Shown piece after piece: positions 46,594 through 56,100 of a DNA stretch of 64,000 bases. The position numbers were made by a program, and so were the translations under genes. The notes under the pieces were generated by a model. It did no database searches and was not told the DNA's origin. It saw only the letters and a list, made by a program, of their open reading frames with translations. Origin of the DNA: a virus; IMG/VR virus record IMGVR_UViG_3300050821_000359, positions 1-64,000 of that record. The stretch is one strand, 5' to 3'. Position 1 is the first letter of the stretch; each line of letters starts with the position of its first letter.

Positions 46594-47060
46594 AGTTTCT
46601 TATCCTCATAGGTATCAAGATAATTAATGGCCGATTTTAACATCTCTTTACTATCTTTAAACCTTCCTAGAGCCGTGTTACATCCGTCACATAGAAGTCC
46701 ACGAATGCATTTGCCACAAGTTTTTCTTTCCGGACAACATGCGTGATCGTGATCTACATTAACTTTTGCCATAACACATTTACAGATAGCACATGTGTTG
46801 CCTTGGGAATCTAGTAAACTATTAAATTGGTCCAGAGTCATTCCATATAAACGCTTTAAATCATTCTTTTTAAAATAATCTGGATTATTTAAATTCCACC
46901 TATCATTGTACAGTTTTTTCCTTTCAGGACTTAGCTTAGGAGGATATTTCTTTGATCGTTCGGCGCGACAAGTTCGACAGTGCCTATGCTTGTTTTTGTG
47001 CATATAAATATTTTCTTCAGTAAAAGGATGCCCTCGCTTACAGTGTGATCGTAATGTCAT
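46581..47060 (-). CDS. EndoVII-like HNH endonuclease (159 aa)
   Basis: Zinc pair CRTCRAE after an N-terminal HCKRGHPF, then CAICKCVM, V-D-H-D-H, CIRGLLCDGCNTALGRF. Same core as the genes at 22187, 25297 and 58136. It separates two virion genes, so it is probably a mobile insertion. Confidence 0.8.
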   Translation of the reverse strand: MTLRSHCKRGHPFTEENIYMHKNKHRHCRTCRAERSKKYPPKLSPERKKLYNDRWNLNNPDYFKKNDLKRLYGMTLDQFNSLLDSQGNTCAICKCVMAKVNVDHDHACCPERKTCGKCIRGLLCDGCNTALGRFKDSKEMLKSAINYLDTYEDKKLCQV

Positions 47061-47083
47061 TTTATCCTTATAAGTTGTTGATT

Positions 47084-49837
47084 CTAAATCTCTTGGTAAA
47101 ACGAACCAAATATTGTCATAGAAAGCAACTCGTTCTGAACCGTGTCAGTTGGCGACCAGACTATCTGAATTTGACAATGACGCATTGTTGCTGCTTCATC
47201 AGGTAAGTCAGATAGATAGAATCTTTGACTATACAAGGATTGGGATTCACGAAGACCCGGAGGGTCATACTCCCATCTTTTGATATAGTCAATTGGTCCC
47301 GTATAGTAAGGCAATGCTTCATCTACAAGAATTCCTATGAATAATGGAGAACCTGTTTTAACCGAATCAGTAGTTACAAATGCTACTGCCGCTACTTGAC
47401 CGGGTTGTGCCAGTACACACGAACCAATGGTAGCATTGGCGATATAAGGGATTAAATTGTCAGTAAACACTGTCGTATCTCTATAAAGAATTTGGGTTGT
47501 CGCATTCGTTGGTCCGATCATCAATCGATGCACACCGGGAGATGTTTCAATACTTTGGATAGCTTTTATACCACCGTTAATTCTTGCGTATGGCGACCAT
47601 GTTAGTCCTGTCTCTGGTGCAGGAGTTGTCATTAGTCTGTACCAGCCAAATTGTCCATCTCCCACATACCATGCTTGATCTTCACCTTCTGTGTGCCAAG
47701 TTACGTAAACTAAACTAGGAACCCAAGCAGTACCGGGGAGTCCGTTGCTAGTTGCCAACAAATCTCCTATAGGAAACCCAACGTATGATACCGAATCAGA
47801 AGGATCAATTGTTACAAATTCACTATCAGTTGTAAACAGACCAATTACCGATCCGTTTGTTCCCAGAGCATTGTAACTTGGAAGTCCGATTCCCGGAAGA
47901 ATCGGTACAGCAGCTTGCAGTGGATTGTTAGTAGTCCCGTTTCCTTGTATTAAATAAACATCTGATACCGTAAACACAAACAATCCAACGGGTGTTGGAA
48001 CAAGCCTAGTCACTAATGAAGATACAGCCGAAAAATTAGTCGCCGGTATGTATCCATTGATTCCATTTCCTACCGGAGTATCTGGTCCTGCCGTCCAATA
48101 AACAACATTTCCAACACTATAAAATATTCTATCGAGATGGTATGTAAGGTTCTTTGCGCCATATTGCGGAATAGTGTTCTCTAGACCTAATGGTGCGCTG
48201 ATGAGATTGTTTAATCCGGTATCAGGAGTTGTGTCTACGTACCCATTTAGCATATAGTCTTCCAGAGAAAGGGTGTAGCCACCTTCCGGACCCGGTATTA
48301 GAAATGGAACTGATTGCCCGTCAGTAGTTCTAAAAATCGCCACATAGTCAGTCTGTGTGTCAATAGACAGGTTAGGAGAAACGGAAAATTGTTTAGTACT
48401 AAGCCCTGATCCGGCTGTTAAATAAACACCTTGTGATCCGTTTATGTTGCCGGTAGCTGGCGATAAGGTTGAAACATTTGATACAGTATTGTCCAAAGTA
48501 TTAACTAAAGCAACACAATATTTCCACCCTCCGTTAGATGCACTAATGGCCCCTGTGTAGACTACCGTCCAAGTAATTGTGTTATCTGCTGTTGTCTGTC
48601 CAAGAATTGTTGCCCACGATGGAGCAGTTGTTCCGGACATTCCGCCACTCGTAGAATGCTGTATATTGCCGTTGGAATCTAATATAAAAATTCCCGCTCC
48701 GTACCCGGAACTCGCAGTCCAATTTACTAAGCCATCTTGAGGATTAGGTATGAAATTTGGATTATATGCCGATAAACTAGGGTTAATAGGAATAGTTTTA
48801 GAGTTATCTAATCCCCATGTTTCAACTGGAATGCCTTTATTTAACCAAACCGCAGTATTGTCTATTATAAAATTTGGAGCAAACGCCATCGCAGGAGCAC
48901 TAAATGTTCCATTAGGTTGCTGCACTTGGTCGGTAATACTAGAGGGCGCAGGACCGACAGGTTGCGTGTTTCCTGTAACCGGGTTTCCTCCATTAATCGC
49001 TACTACGCTAATATGTTCTACAGTGCTTCCCGGACTGACTAAATAATTGACAGGATACTGCAATGTTATTGTTGTACCACTAATACCAGTGACCGTCGCT
49101 TTTTGGTATTCTAACCATGTAGCTGCCATTGTTCCGGGAAATGTTATTACATCTCCTGTATTTAGTACTCCAGTAACACTGATACTAGAAGTCAATGTTA
49201 ATTGCGGTCCTATCCCCGGAGTAGGCGCAGTCAGGTGAGTAGCAACAATTGGGACAGCAGTCCCTAACAGTTGCATCATATTTCCGTTAGAGTCTATAAA
49301 AAACGTAGTCAAAAACGGATTAACCTGCAAATTAATAACAGTATTGGCAGTCCATCCAAACAGAGTTTGTAGCCACTTCCTATTATCTACACCATCAGCA
49401 AAGTAAAGTGTATTTCCAACACTTTGCATATATGATTGACCTGCTCCTGTGCTTTTTGTAAATACTAGGTTCTTGGTGTTTCCGTTTGTTGAATAGAGAG
49501 CATTCGCTTGGTCCACCATTACATCAATTTGTTCAGTAGTAGTATTTGATAATCTAAAGGAATAAAATCTATCAACATTAGAGTAACTGTTATTATCATA
49601 AATACTAGTACCGGGACGACGCGCTAATGTCAATTTATTAGTAACTTCTACGTTTAGTCCTGCTATAAGGGCATCCCCTGACGGTCCATAAAACTTTTCA
49701 GTCAACCTAGTAGTGTTTGCGTCTCTTAGGGGAGAACGATTAGTCCAGATGCCGGAACTCCAGCGCCCGGTCGCAATCGCGGCCCATCTGGTTTGTTTCT
49801 GTGCCGTTGCACCATTTAAAGCTAAGTTGTTAGACAT
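47084..49837 (-). CDS. Large tail/stabilisation-type virion protein (917 aa)
   Basis: Begins SNNLALNGATAQKQTRWAAI and soon RRPGTSIYDNN, a pattern of phage stabilisation/tail-hub proteins. Strand-rich throughout with many Thr/Gly/Asn. Contains a module of the type N-G-N-I-Q...G-T-T-A-P-S-W-A...W-T-V-V shared with the proteins at 56996 and 58663. C-terminus (CQIQIVWSPTDTV...FGSFYQEI) is beta. Likely part of the tail tube/adaptor. Confidence 0.65.
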   Translation of the reverse strand: MSNNLALNGATAQKQTRWAAIATGRWSSGIWTNRSPLRDANTTRLTEKFYGPSGDALIAGLNVEVTNKLTLARRPGTSIYDNNSYSNVDRFYSFRLSNTTTEQIDVMVDQANALYSTNGNTKNLVFTKSTGAGQSYMQSVGNTLYFADGVDNRKWLQTLFGWTANTVINLQVNPFLTTFFIDSNGNMMQLLGTAVPIVATHLTAPTPGIGPQLTLTSSISVTGVLNTGDVITFPGTMAATWLEYQKATVTGISGTTITLQYPVNYLVSPGSTVEHISVVAINGGNPVTGNTQPVGPAPSSITDQVQQPNGTFSAPAMAFAPNFIIDNTAVWLNKGIPVETWGLDNSKTIPINPSLSAYNPNFIPNPQDGLVNWTASSGYGAGIFILDSNGNIQHSTSGGMSGTTAPSWATILGQTTADNTITWTVVYTGAISASNGGWKYCVALVNTLDNTVSNVSTLSPATGNINGSQGVYLTAGSGLSTKQFSVSPNLSIDTQTDYVAIFRTTDGQSVPFLIPGPEGGYTLSLEDYMLNGYVDTTPDTGLNNLISAPLGLENTIPQYGAKNLTYHLDRIFYSVGNVVYWTAGPDTPVGNGINGYIPATNFSAVSSLVTRLVPTPVGLFVFTVSDVYLIQGNGTTNNPLQAAVPILPGIGLPSYNALGTNGSVIGLFTTDSEFVTIDPSDSVSYVGFPIGDLLATSNGLPGTAWVPSLVYVTWHTEGEDQAWYVGDGQFGWYRLMTTPAPETGLTWSPYARINGGIKAIQSIETSPGVHRLMIGPTNATTQILYRDTTVFTDNLIPYIANATIGSCVLAQPGQVAAVAFVTTDSVKTGSPLFIGILVDEALPYYTGPIDYIKRWEYDPPGLRESQSLYSQRFYLSDLPDEAATMRHCQIQIVWSPTDTVQNELLSMTIFGSFYQEI

Positions 49838-49855
49838 AAGATTCCTTCCGTTCCT

Positions 49856-50203
49856 CTAACTAGGTATCCACGCATCTGTATTAAACGGAGAAGGTGAACT
49901 AAGAACTTGTACTAAATTTGGACCCCAAACTAATTGACCATTTGGAGTGTATGCGGAAACGTGATAACCTGTTGCGTTAGGAGTCATAGCATCATTCGGC
50001 CATATATTTTGCGCAGGAGATAATAATATATTACCAGTCGGACCTAGATTAATTTGTATTTCGTATCCTGCACAAACCAGTGTGGATGAATTGACAACAC
50101 AATCTTGAGATAGTCTAAATTTTAAATAACCGTTAGCAACGGCTGGTATAGGTCCGAAGTGCGGCTCTGCAAATGTTCCAGTTAGCTGATTGACAACTGA
50201 CAT
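49856..50203 (-). CDS. Fibre-associated small protein, paralog of 56700-56996 (115 aa)
   Basis: G-Y-L-K-F-R-L-S-Q-D and PNGQLVWGPNLVQV correspond to G-T-L-R-I-R-L-S-Q-D and SGLKVAGPNIAQV in the protein at 56700. Beta-rich, likely a small receptor-adaptor or fibre-connecting domain. Lies right before the holin-like gene in transcription order. Confidence 0.5.
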   Translation of the reverse strand: MSVVNQLTGTFAEPHFGPIPAVANGYLKFRLSQDCVVNSSTLVCAGYEIQINLGPTGNILLSPAQNIWPNDAMTPNATGYHVSAYTPNGQLVWGPNLVQVLSSPSPFNTDAWIPS

Positions 50204-50493
50204 TAAGTACTCCCATTACCGTTACTTGAACCGGTGGTTTTTGTATTTAGTATATTTCTAATTTGATTAGCACCGTACAAGGGTCCAGAAACAGTCAAGA
50301 TAAACTCTCCACCAGTAGTTAAAAAATTATCAAATTGTTCAATAGTAATTGTTTTTCTCCAGACTAATACACCGAACGTAACACCAATTCCTAGTATAAA
50401 TGCTACAACCAATCCCATAACCACGCGAACAGAGGAACCAGAACCATCTGGTTCGCTGAATACTGATTTTATAAAGTCTTTCATAAACCTCAA
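50203..50493 (-). CDS. Holin-like two-pass membrane protein (96 aa)
   Basis: F-S-E-P-D-G-S-G-S-S-V-R-V start, hydrophobic helices at about 24-45 (VVMGLVVAFILGIGVTFGVLVW) and 58-76 (TTGGEFILTVSGPLYGANQI), and a short polar C-terminus. This pattern is seen in phage holin-like proteins placed inside fibre clusters. Pore formation is inferred. Confidence 0.55.
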   Translation of the reverse strand: MRFMKDFIKSVFSEPDGSGSSVRVVMGLVVAFILGIGVTFGVLVWRKTITIEQFDNFLTTGGEFILTVSGPLYGANQIRNILNTKTTGSSNGNGST

Positions 50494-51677
50494 TGATAAA
50501 ACATCGTTATTCTTGAATCAATATGCGCTGTGGCGGTTCCGGTTACTGACTGGTCGAACTGAACTTGTGTGTCTGCTCCGTGGTCCCATGTTGGGTTGTT
50601 TACTGGGATGCCGCATACTGGATTGTTGGATGTATCCGTAACTGTATATGTGATTGGAGAAGCACTCGCACTCACATCGTAAACAGTAATAGCAGTGTAA
50701 CAGTATGAGTTGTAAGAAACTCCTATTCCTCGTGTGCCATACACAACTGTATGATAAACATCACCTATCGTAATAGGGAGAGTAGTTATACAACCACCGC
50801 TAGGAACTGGACAGAATTTTAAATTAATCCATGCAGAGCATCCTTGCGGACAGGCCCGGTACATATTGACAGTAAACGAATAGTCTAATCCCCATCCATA
50901 ATAGCCACCCTGATTTTTCGCATAGGCTGTAGCACTAGAATTTAAATTAGTATCTGTTTCAAAGTTTCTAGGAACTGCCCCTGTGTCAATTTTCCAATAA
51001 AATGAATCAATGTAGCCGGTAGACAAATCGACAACCAAACTATTAGTTTTCCATGAAGACGGCCATAACATACTTACGTTCGGTGCTGCTGAATTTGCCA
51101 CGGAAGAGAATGTGGCACCACTACTTACGGAACAACCCGGAAGATTTATTCCCGAAATGTAAGAAGGGTCTGTCGAATGCGAGTCAGACGTACAATATGA
51201 TGCATAAGTGGTTGCACCGTAAGTATCAACAATTACTGTTGCGGAGTCTGTTCCTCCCGCCCCTAGGCCGTTGTCCACCGGAAGTATCCCGGTTCCAGAG
51301 GCGGTTACTGTAGGAATTCCCTCAAAAGCACAGCCAGCAGCTACCGCAGCAGTTCTGATAACAGAAGTCGCATAAAGTTGACCATTATACACAGGAGGAG
51401 AGTTTAGCGGGGTGATAGCTGGTGTGCTATTGCAACCCGTTCCAAAGTTTCCTAACTGCTTTCTAATAGGGGTTACGGAAATTTGGGGAGCAGCAGATGT
51501 ATAAGTCGCATTGCTATTGGAAGTCATTATTCCAATAAAATCTATAATTTTAGTACCAGTCGCTAACCCCGGATATAATGTACTAGGGGGCGATAACGTC
51601 TGGGGCGCTTGCAAATCTTGACCCAATGCAGGTAAGGTGATAAGGCATAATAAAATTTTAATTATGGAAGAATACAT
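50490..51677 (-). CDS. Fibre-like protein with signal peptide (395 aa)
   Basis: ATG 51677 is chosen over ATG 51689 because GGGGAT lies 7 bases upstream of it. MYSSIIKILLCLITLPALGQ is a Sec signal peptide. Mature part is Thr/Ser/Gly/Asn-rich beta with Cys pairs (GCNSTP, GCAFEG, SYCTS, GCSV, CPQGCS, CPVPSGGC), unusual for cytoplasmically assembled virion proteins. Could be exported or a receptor/decoy protein acquired from the host. Confidence 0.55.
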   Translation of the reverse strand: MYSSIIKILLCLITLPALGQDLQAPQTLSPPSTLYPGLATGTKIIDFIGIMTSNSNATYTSAAPQISVTPIRKQLGNFGTGCNSTPAITPLNSPPVYNGQLYATSVIRTAAVAAGCAFEGIPTVTASGTGILPVDNGLGAGGTDSATVIVDTYGATTYASYCTSDSHSTDPSYISGINLPGCSVSSGATFSSVANSAAPNVSMLWPSSWKTNSLVVDLSTGYIDSFYWKIDTGAVPRNFETDTNLNSSATAYAKNQGGYYGWGLDYSFTVNMYRACPQGCSAWINLKFCPVPSGGCITTLPITIGDVYHTVVYGTRGIGVSYNSYCYTAITVYDVSASASPITYTVTDTSNNPVCGIPVNNPTWDHGADTQVQFDQSVTGTATAHIDSRITMFYH

Positions 51678-53179
51678 GAATATCCCCATTTATAGGCGGT
51701 AGCTCCTGCTAGAGCCGAGGAGCCTACGCTGGCAACAAAAAGCGTAGAAGAACTAGAACTTTGGGATACATATACTTGTCCTGTTCCTGACAATGCGGCG
51801 GTAGTAGCACTCGCTGGATATATATTACAAACCGGTTGAGACGCATAATTTGTATTTCCGAATGTAATAGTAACCACGCCTGCACTAGCAACTGGTGACG
51901 AACCTGTTGTAACATTTATCCATCCAGCTTGGTCAGAAGACCCGGCAATAAGACTTACCGTAGGACTAGTTCCTGCACCTGAGTCTGCTCCTATGGTCGG
52001 ACTTCCGCTCATAGAAGGATTTAGTGTAATCCAATTATTAGTAGAATAACACTCATAGATAACGTTATTCGATCCTGTAGGACTTGGGTTAGTCCAGAGT
52101 GCTCCGGGCGAACAAGTTGCTGGCAAACTAATAGAGGTAGTTACAGGCAATGTTGTAGGAATATATTGAGTACCATTAAATTCAATGACTTGGTTAAGGG
52201 TAGGGGATACTGTGTTTACTGCCACACCTTGAATGGAAGTAGCGTTTCCAGTCAATGTACATCCAGTGGTAGTTGCTCCTCCATTACTATCTAAACATAA
52301 CCCGGTTCCGGCTGCTCCGGAAATTGTACCAGAACTTATTAGATTAGAATCCGTTCCTTGGATGCCAGTTATGAACGCAGAACTTCCGGTAATACTCACA
52401 TTAGCAAGGGTCAGCGTGCCCGTTAGTGTGCAGCCCACCAGCGTGCAATATGTTGACGCTAAATTAGTTGGTTGCCATTGGGTAGCACCCGCATTATAAA
52501 CTAAGGCATAATTATTTGTTGGAGACGTACTTGACACCGCAAAACCCTGTAAGGATGTTGCGTTCCCCGTCATAGTGCAGCCAGAAGTAGTCAATCCGTG
52601 CCCTGCATCGAGACATACGCTTGTTCCTGCTGCGCCCGAAATTGTGCCAGAAGTTATTAAATTACTATCAGTTCCTTGTGTTCCAGTAATAAACGCAGAA
52701 CTTCCGGTGAATGACATACTAGGTAGTGTCAATGTTCCGGTCAACGTGCAACCGCCTAACGAGCAATAGCTTCCGCTAACTGAATTTGAATTAAATGGTG
52801 TCCTAACGTCCGTAATTCCGGTAATTAACCCGTTGGAAACTACGACAATTGCTATCGGAATCTGGGTAGATGTGAACACAGATGTACTAACGGTTACTGC
52901 GCATGAAGCGGTAGTATCTAAATATATATAACTTGTCGCATTAGTATTAAGTTGAAAAACTGACGCTACGGCAGTACGAACTGTACTTCCACAAAAAGCG
53001 GTGCCCGGACCTATGTCTAAAAATGGACCACCCCCGGCGTCAATAGTCGGTGCATAACCGGGGGCCACTCCATTAGTATATTTAGCGTTAACATCGTATA
53101 GAGGAGCAGTAGAAGTTTGTGGACTTTGTGCAAACATACAAGTCGCAAACATTAACAAAATGGGTAATAGAAATTTCAT
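51662..53179 (-). CDS. Fibre-like repeat protein with signal peptide (505 aa)
   Basis: MKFLLPILLMFATCMFAQSPQ is a signal peptide. Then a module shared with the next gene (NAKYTNGVAPGYAPT...TNATSYIYLDTTASC...TQIPIAIVVVS...ITDVRTPF), two copies of a roughly 105-residue repeat (residues about 136-241 and 242-345), and a C-terminal domain with VTTGSSPVASAGVVTITFGNTNYASQPVCNIYPA, reminiscent of fibre tips. Trimeric fibre or adhesin role inferred. Confidence 0.6.
   Translation of the reverse strand: MKFLLPILLMFATCMFAQSPQTSTAPLYDVNAKYTNGVAPGYAPTIDAGGGPFLDIGPGTAFCGSTVRTAVASVFQLNTNATSYIYLDTTASCAVTVSTSVFTSTQIPIAIVVVSNGLITGITDVRTPFNSNSVSGSYCSLGGCTLTGTLTLPSMSFTGSSAFITGTQGTDSNLITSGTISGAAGTSVCLDAGHGLTTSGCTMTGNATSLQGFAVSSTSPTNNYALVYNAGATQWQPTNLASTYCTLVGCTLTGTLTLANVSITGSSAFITGIQGTDSNLISSGTISGAAGTGLCLDSNGGATTTGCTLTGNATSIQGVAVNTVSPTLNQVIEFNGTQYIPTTLPVTTSISLPATCSPGALWTNPSPTGSNNVIYECYSTNNWITLNPSMSGSPTIGADSGAGTSPTVSLIAGSSDQAGWINVTTGSSPVASAGVVTITFGNTNYASQPVCNIYPASATTAALSGTGQVYVSQSSSSSTLFVASVGSSALAGATAYKWGYSCILP
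52145..52774 (-). repeat. Two-copy internal repeat in the fibre gene
   Basis: Two adjacent segments of about 315 bases encode G-C-T-L-T-G-T-L-T-L...ITGSSAFITG...QGTDSNLI-SSGTISGAAGT-CLD...TGNATS-QG-AV. They are clearly duplicated with divergence. Confidence 0.8.
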
Positions 53180-56100
53180 TAAGGTAATACCCTCACATTA
53201 TAAGCAAGACTTGCAGGTGTTCCTGTACCGCAAACATAAACCGTTACCGTGTTTGTTGAAGTAACTGATGCTCTTAAATCAAAAGCACCACCTACATCTG
53301 CGCCAGTAGTACTAGAAACTGTTACAGGAGAACCGACTGCTGCACCTGTCACGGTTGCTGTTCCAGAATCGCAAGTAGCGGTTAATGAGGTTCCTGTAAT
53401 TGTTCCTGTTGTTCCTGTTAGATAAGCCGTCGCACACGCACCACCGTCCTTGATTCGTCCGGTTGTGTTAGCAAAAGTGGCGCAGTCATTAACTACAGTT
53501 GTAGTAGAATTAGCAATATCTATTAATTGTCCTGCCGTACCTGTTGCTGGACCTAGTTCAATATAGTTTCCTGATACTCCAGTAGGTGCTGTTAGGCTCA
53601 TTTCAAATAATGTAGTAGGTGAATTCAAACCTATTTTAGCAGCCTGATCTACGAATCCGCGAGTCAAATCTGTGGTAGGAATTGCACCAGAAGGCGTGAT
53701 CGATCCGTTGTCAATAAGTACGAGATTGCCACCGACATTTCCCATTCCCAATTCTGCGCCTATAGTACGCCCATAGGGGTAATAAATTGTCGTACCGGGT
53801 GCACGAGTCCATGTCACCTTAACCGAATTAGCCCCACCGTTTGCGACTGCACCACTGCATTCAGTACCCGGAATACCGGGAGCGCCAGATGCATCGTTTC
53901 TTGACGCAATTCTGTAGTAGTAGGTGCCATCTGGTAGGGTGCCAGCGCCCGGTCCTTGAGTGACGGTGCAGGTCGGAGGAGTGATGGGTGAAAATAGGAT
54001 ACGGTCATTGAATGTTATGGCGTCCGAGTTGCTATTGAAATGGATATTCCCACCAGTGCCGCCAAGTCCAAGCTGCCCACTAGCAGTCAAATTCATATCC
54101 CCGAGAAACGGCAGGAACGCAATAGTACTGAAACTGCCAGAGTTGTTAAGTGAGTTGATCAAGTTATAGAAATAGTTTGGATTCGTCTTCTGATTTGTGG
54201 TGACAGTACTTAGATTGAAAAGCGACCTTCCATTACTGGGAGCTTCTTGCAGGATCGCCCAATCGTAATATGCGCCAAATTGCTGAATAGTGTTTAACGG
54301 TGTGACAGAACCGCCATTGTCGGTATAAAGATTGTCTCCTCCTCCAGCGCCTATAGTGATGTACGGATTGCCAGTCAAACCTCCACTGCCGCCCTGTGCG
54401 CCATTCCCTCCCACGCCGAGGAACAGCGAATGAAAAATGGAGTACGGATTCTGCGCCGTCAGGTTGGATTTAAATCCGGTGTACTGCCCTGCTTCGTCGT
54501 TGAGTTCCGTGATGGTATCGCTGGTGGCGAACGCAATGTTGTTCGGCTCCAAGGCAAGGTCACCCCTGACGCATACCGGAGCCAGATTAAGAGCCGTGCA
54601 GGTTGTGGAATTATAAGTCTGCACGTCCAGAACTTCGGCCATAGGCCAAATATTGATTACGTTCAGCGCGGCGGTTGTAGTTGCGAGTACATAGGTTGCG
54701 GTAGTCGCGGTGTGCTGTCCGGTGAGTACGGCAAGGGTGCAACTGAAGTTGTTCTGACTGTTGCTGATGAACGTGACGGCGGTGCATACCGTGCCATTGA
54801 GAGCACTGTCAGACGCGCCTGAGAAGATCACGTTCGTCTTGTTATAGCCTACAGGGAAACCAGTGACTCCGGTTGCGTAGACGGTCGTCCCATTGCTCGT
54901 GAGTCCGGTCACTGCTCCAGAAAGATAAATAGTGGAATTGAAATTCCCGCCGCCTGTAACGAACGGCCCCGGTGATCCGCTGCCCTGCCGAAAGAATGTA
55001 ACCTCGCAGACGGTAGTAGATATGCATCCGATCACATCCACCAGATAGCGATTAGGGTTGGCTCCGGCTGGTGTGTTGGCAACGATCTCCATGCCCGACC
55101 CGCAAAGGCTACCCTGCATAATAACGCTGCCGGAAGCGTGCGGTTTGCGTACTAGAGCCGTGACGGCATATGGCCCCGATCCGGTTACTGAGGTAGGAGT
55201 GATCACATCGTGAAATTGAGAGGCAAAACACATCAACGTGGTGATAGTAGGCGCTGTTCCACCCACCAGATTTACATTGAATGTAAGTACCGTTCCATAG
55301 GGAGAGTGCCCCACATCTGCCCCGTTTGGCTGCACAGGAGCGGCAAGTGTTCCCCAGAAGTTTGAAGCCGTAACAGCAGTTCCGAATGTAACGGCCTCAA
55401 GAGTAGCCGAGAGTCCCGCTGCGAGATTGGTAATGGTGTTTGCTGTTGCTCCCTGCGTTATGTCGATGATGCAGCATCGCACACCTTGTGAACCGCTGAA
55501 GCTGGTAGGCGTGCCGCTTATAGCTTGCGAGCCGTTCGTACATCCACCTACACAACTTTCGCGGAACTGCGATACATCTTCTGTAACTGCCGTAGCAAAT
55601 TCAGTTCCTTCATCGGATGTTGCTCTGGAGCCGCCGTGTGAATTGATGTAGGCATACCAAGCGGTGTCGCCTATGCCATTGTGCTGCATGACGGTGTTTA
55701 GTGCTTCTCTGATTCCAGCGCCCAACGAAGTGTAGGTAACATTTAGGCCAGCGCCGACTTGCCATGCAGTGTTTCCGATCAGAGGAACAGGCGGATTGCC
55801 GACACTAAGGCCGGGTTCGGAGTCATTGAACATAACCTGAGAACAATCGTAGAGACTGGTCGCTGATAAGGTGTAGGGAGCATCCATCAGGCAGTTAGTC
55901 ACATTCGCAGCCGGAACTCCAGAGAACGTAGCTAAACGAGGATACGGCCAGTTATGGTAAAAGTTCTGCGTCATCCCCTCGCGCTCATCCTCAAAATGAA
56001 ACATACTCGGAACACTGGGTATCATGTTGGTGTAAGTATATTGCTCTGTCGTAGCGTATGTTGGATCAGCTATGCACAAAGGTTGACCGGCTGCTGCACA

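Noticed and set aside
51053-51313. + strand ORFs within fibre genes (e.g. 51053, 52233, 54430)
   Set aside because: They are shadows of the long - strand coding frames, without ribosome sites or sensible protein features.
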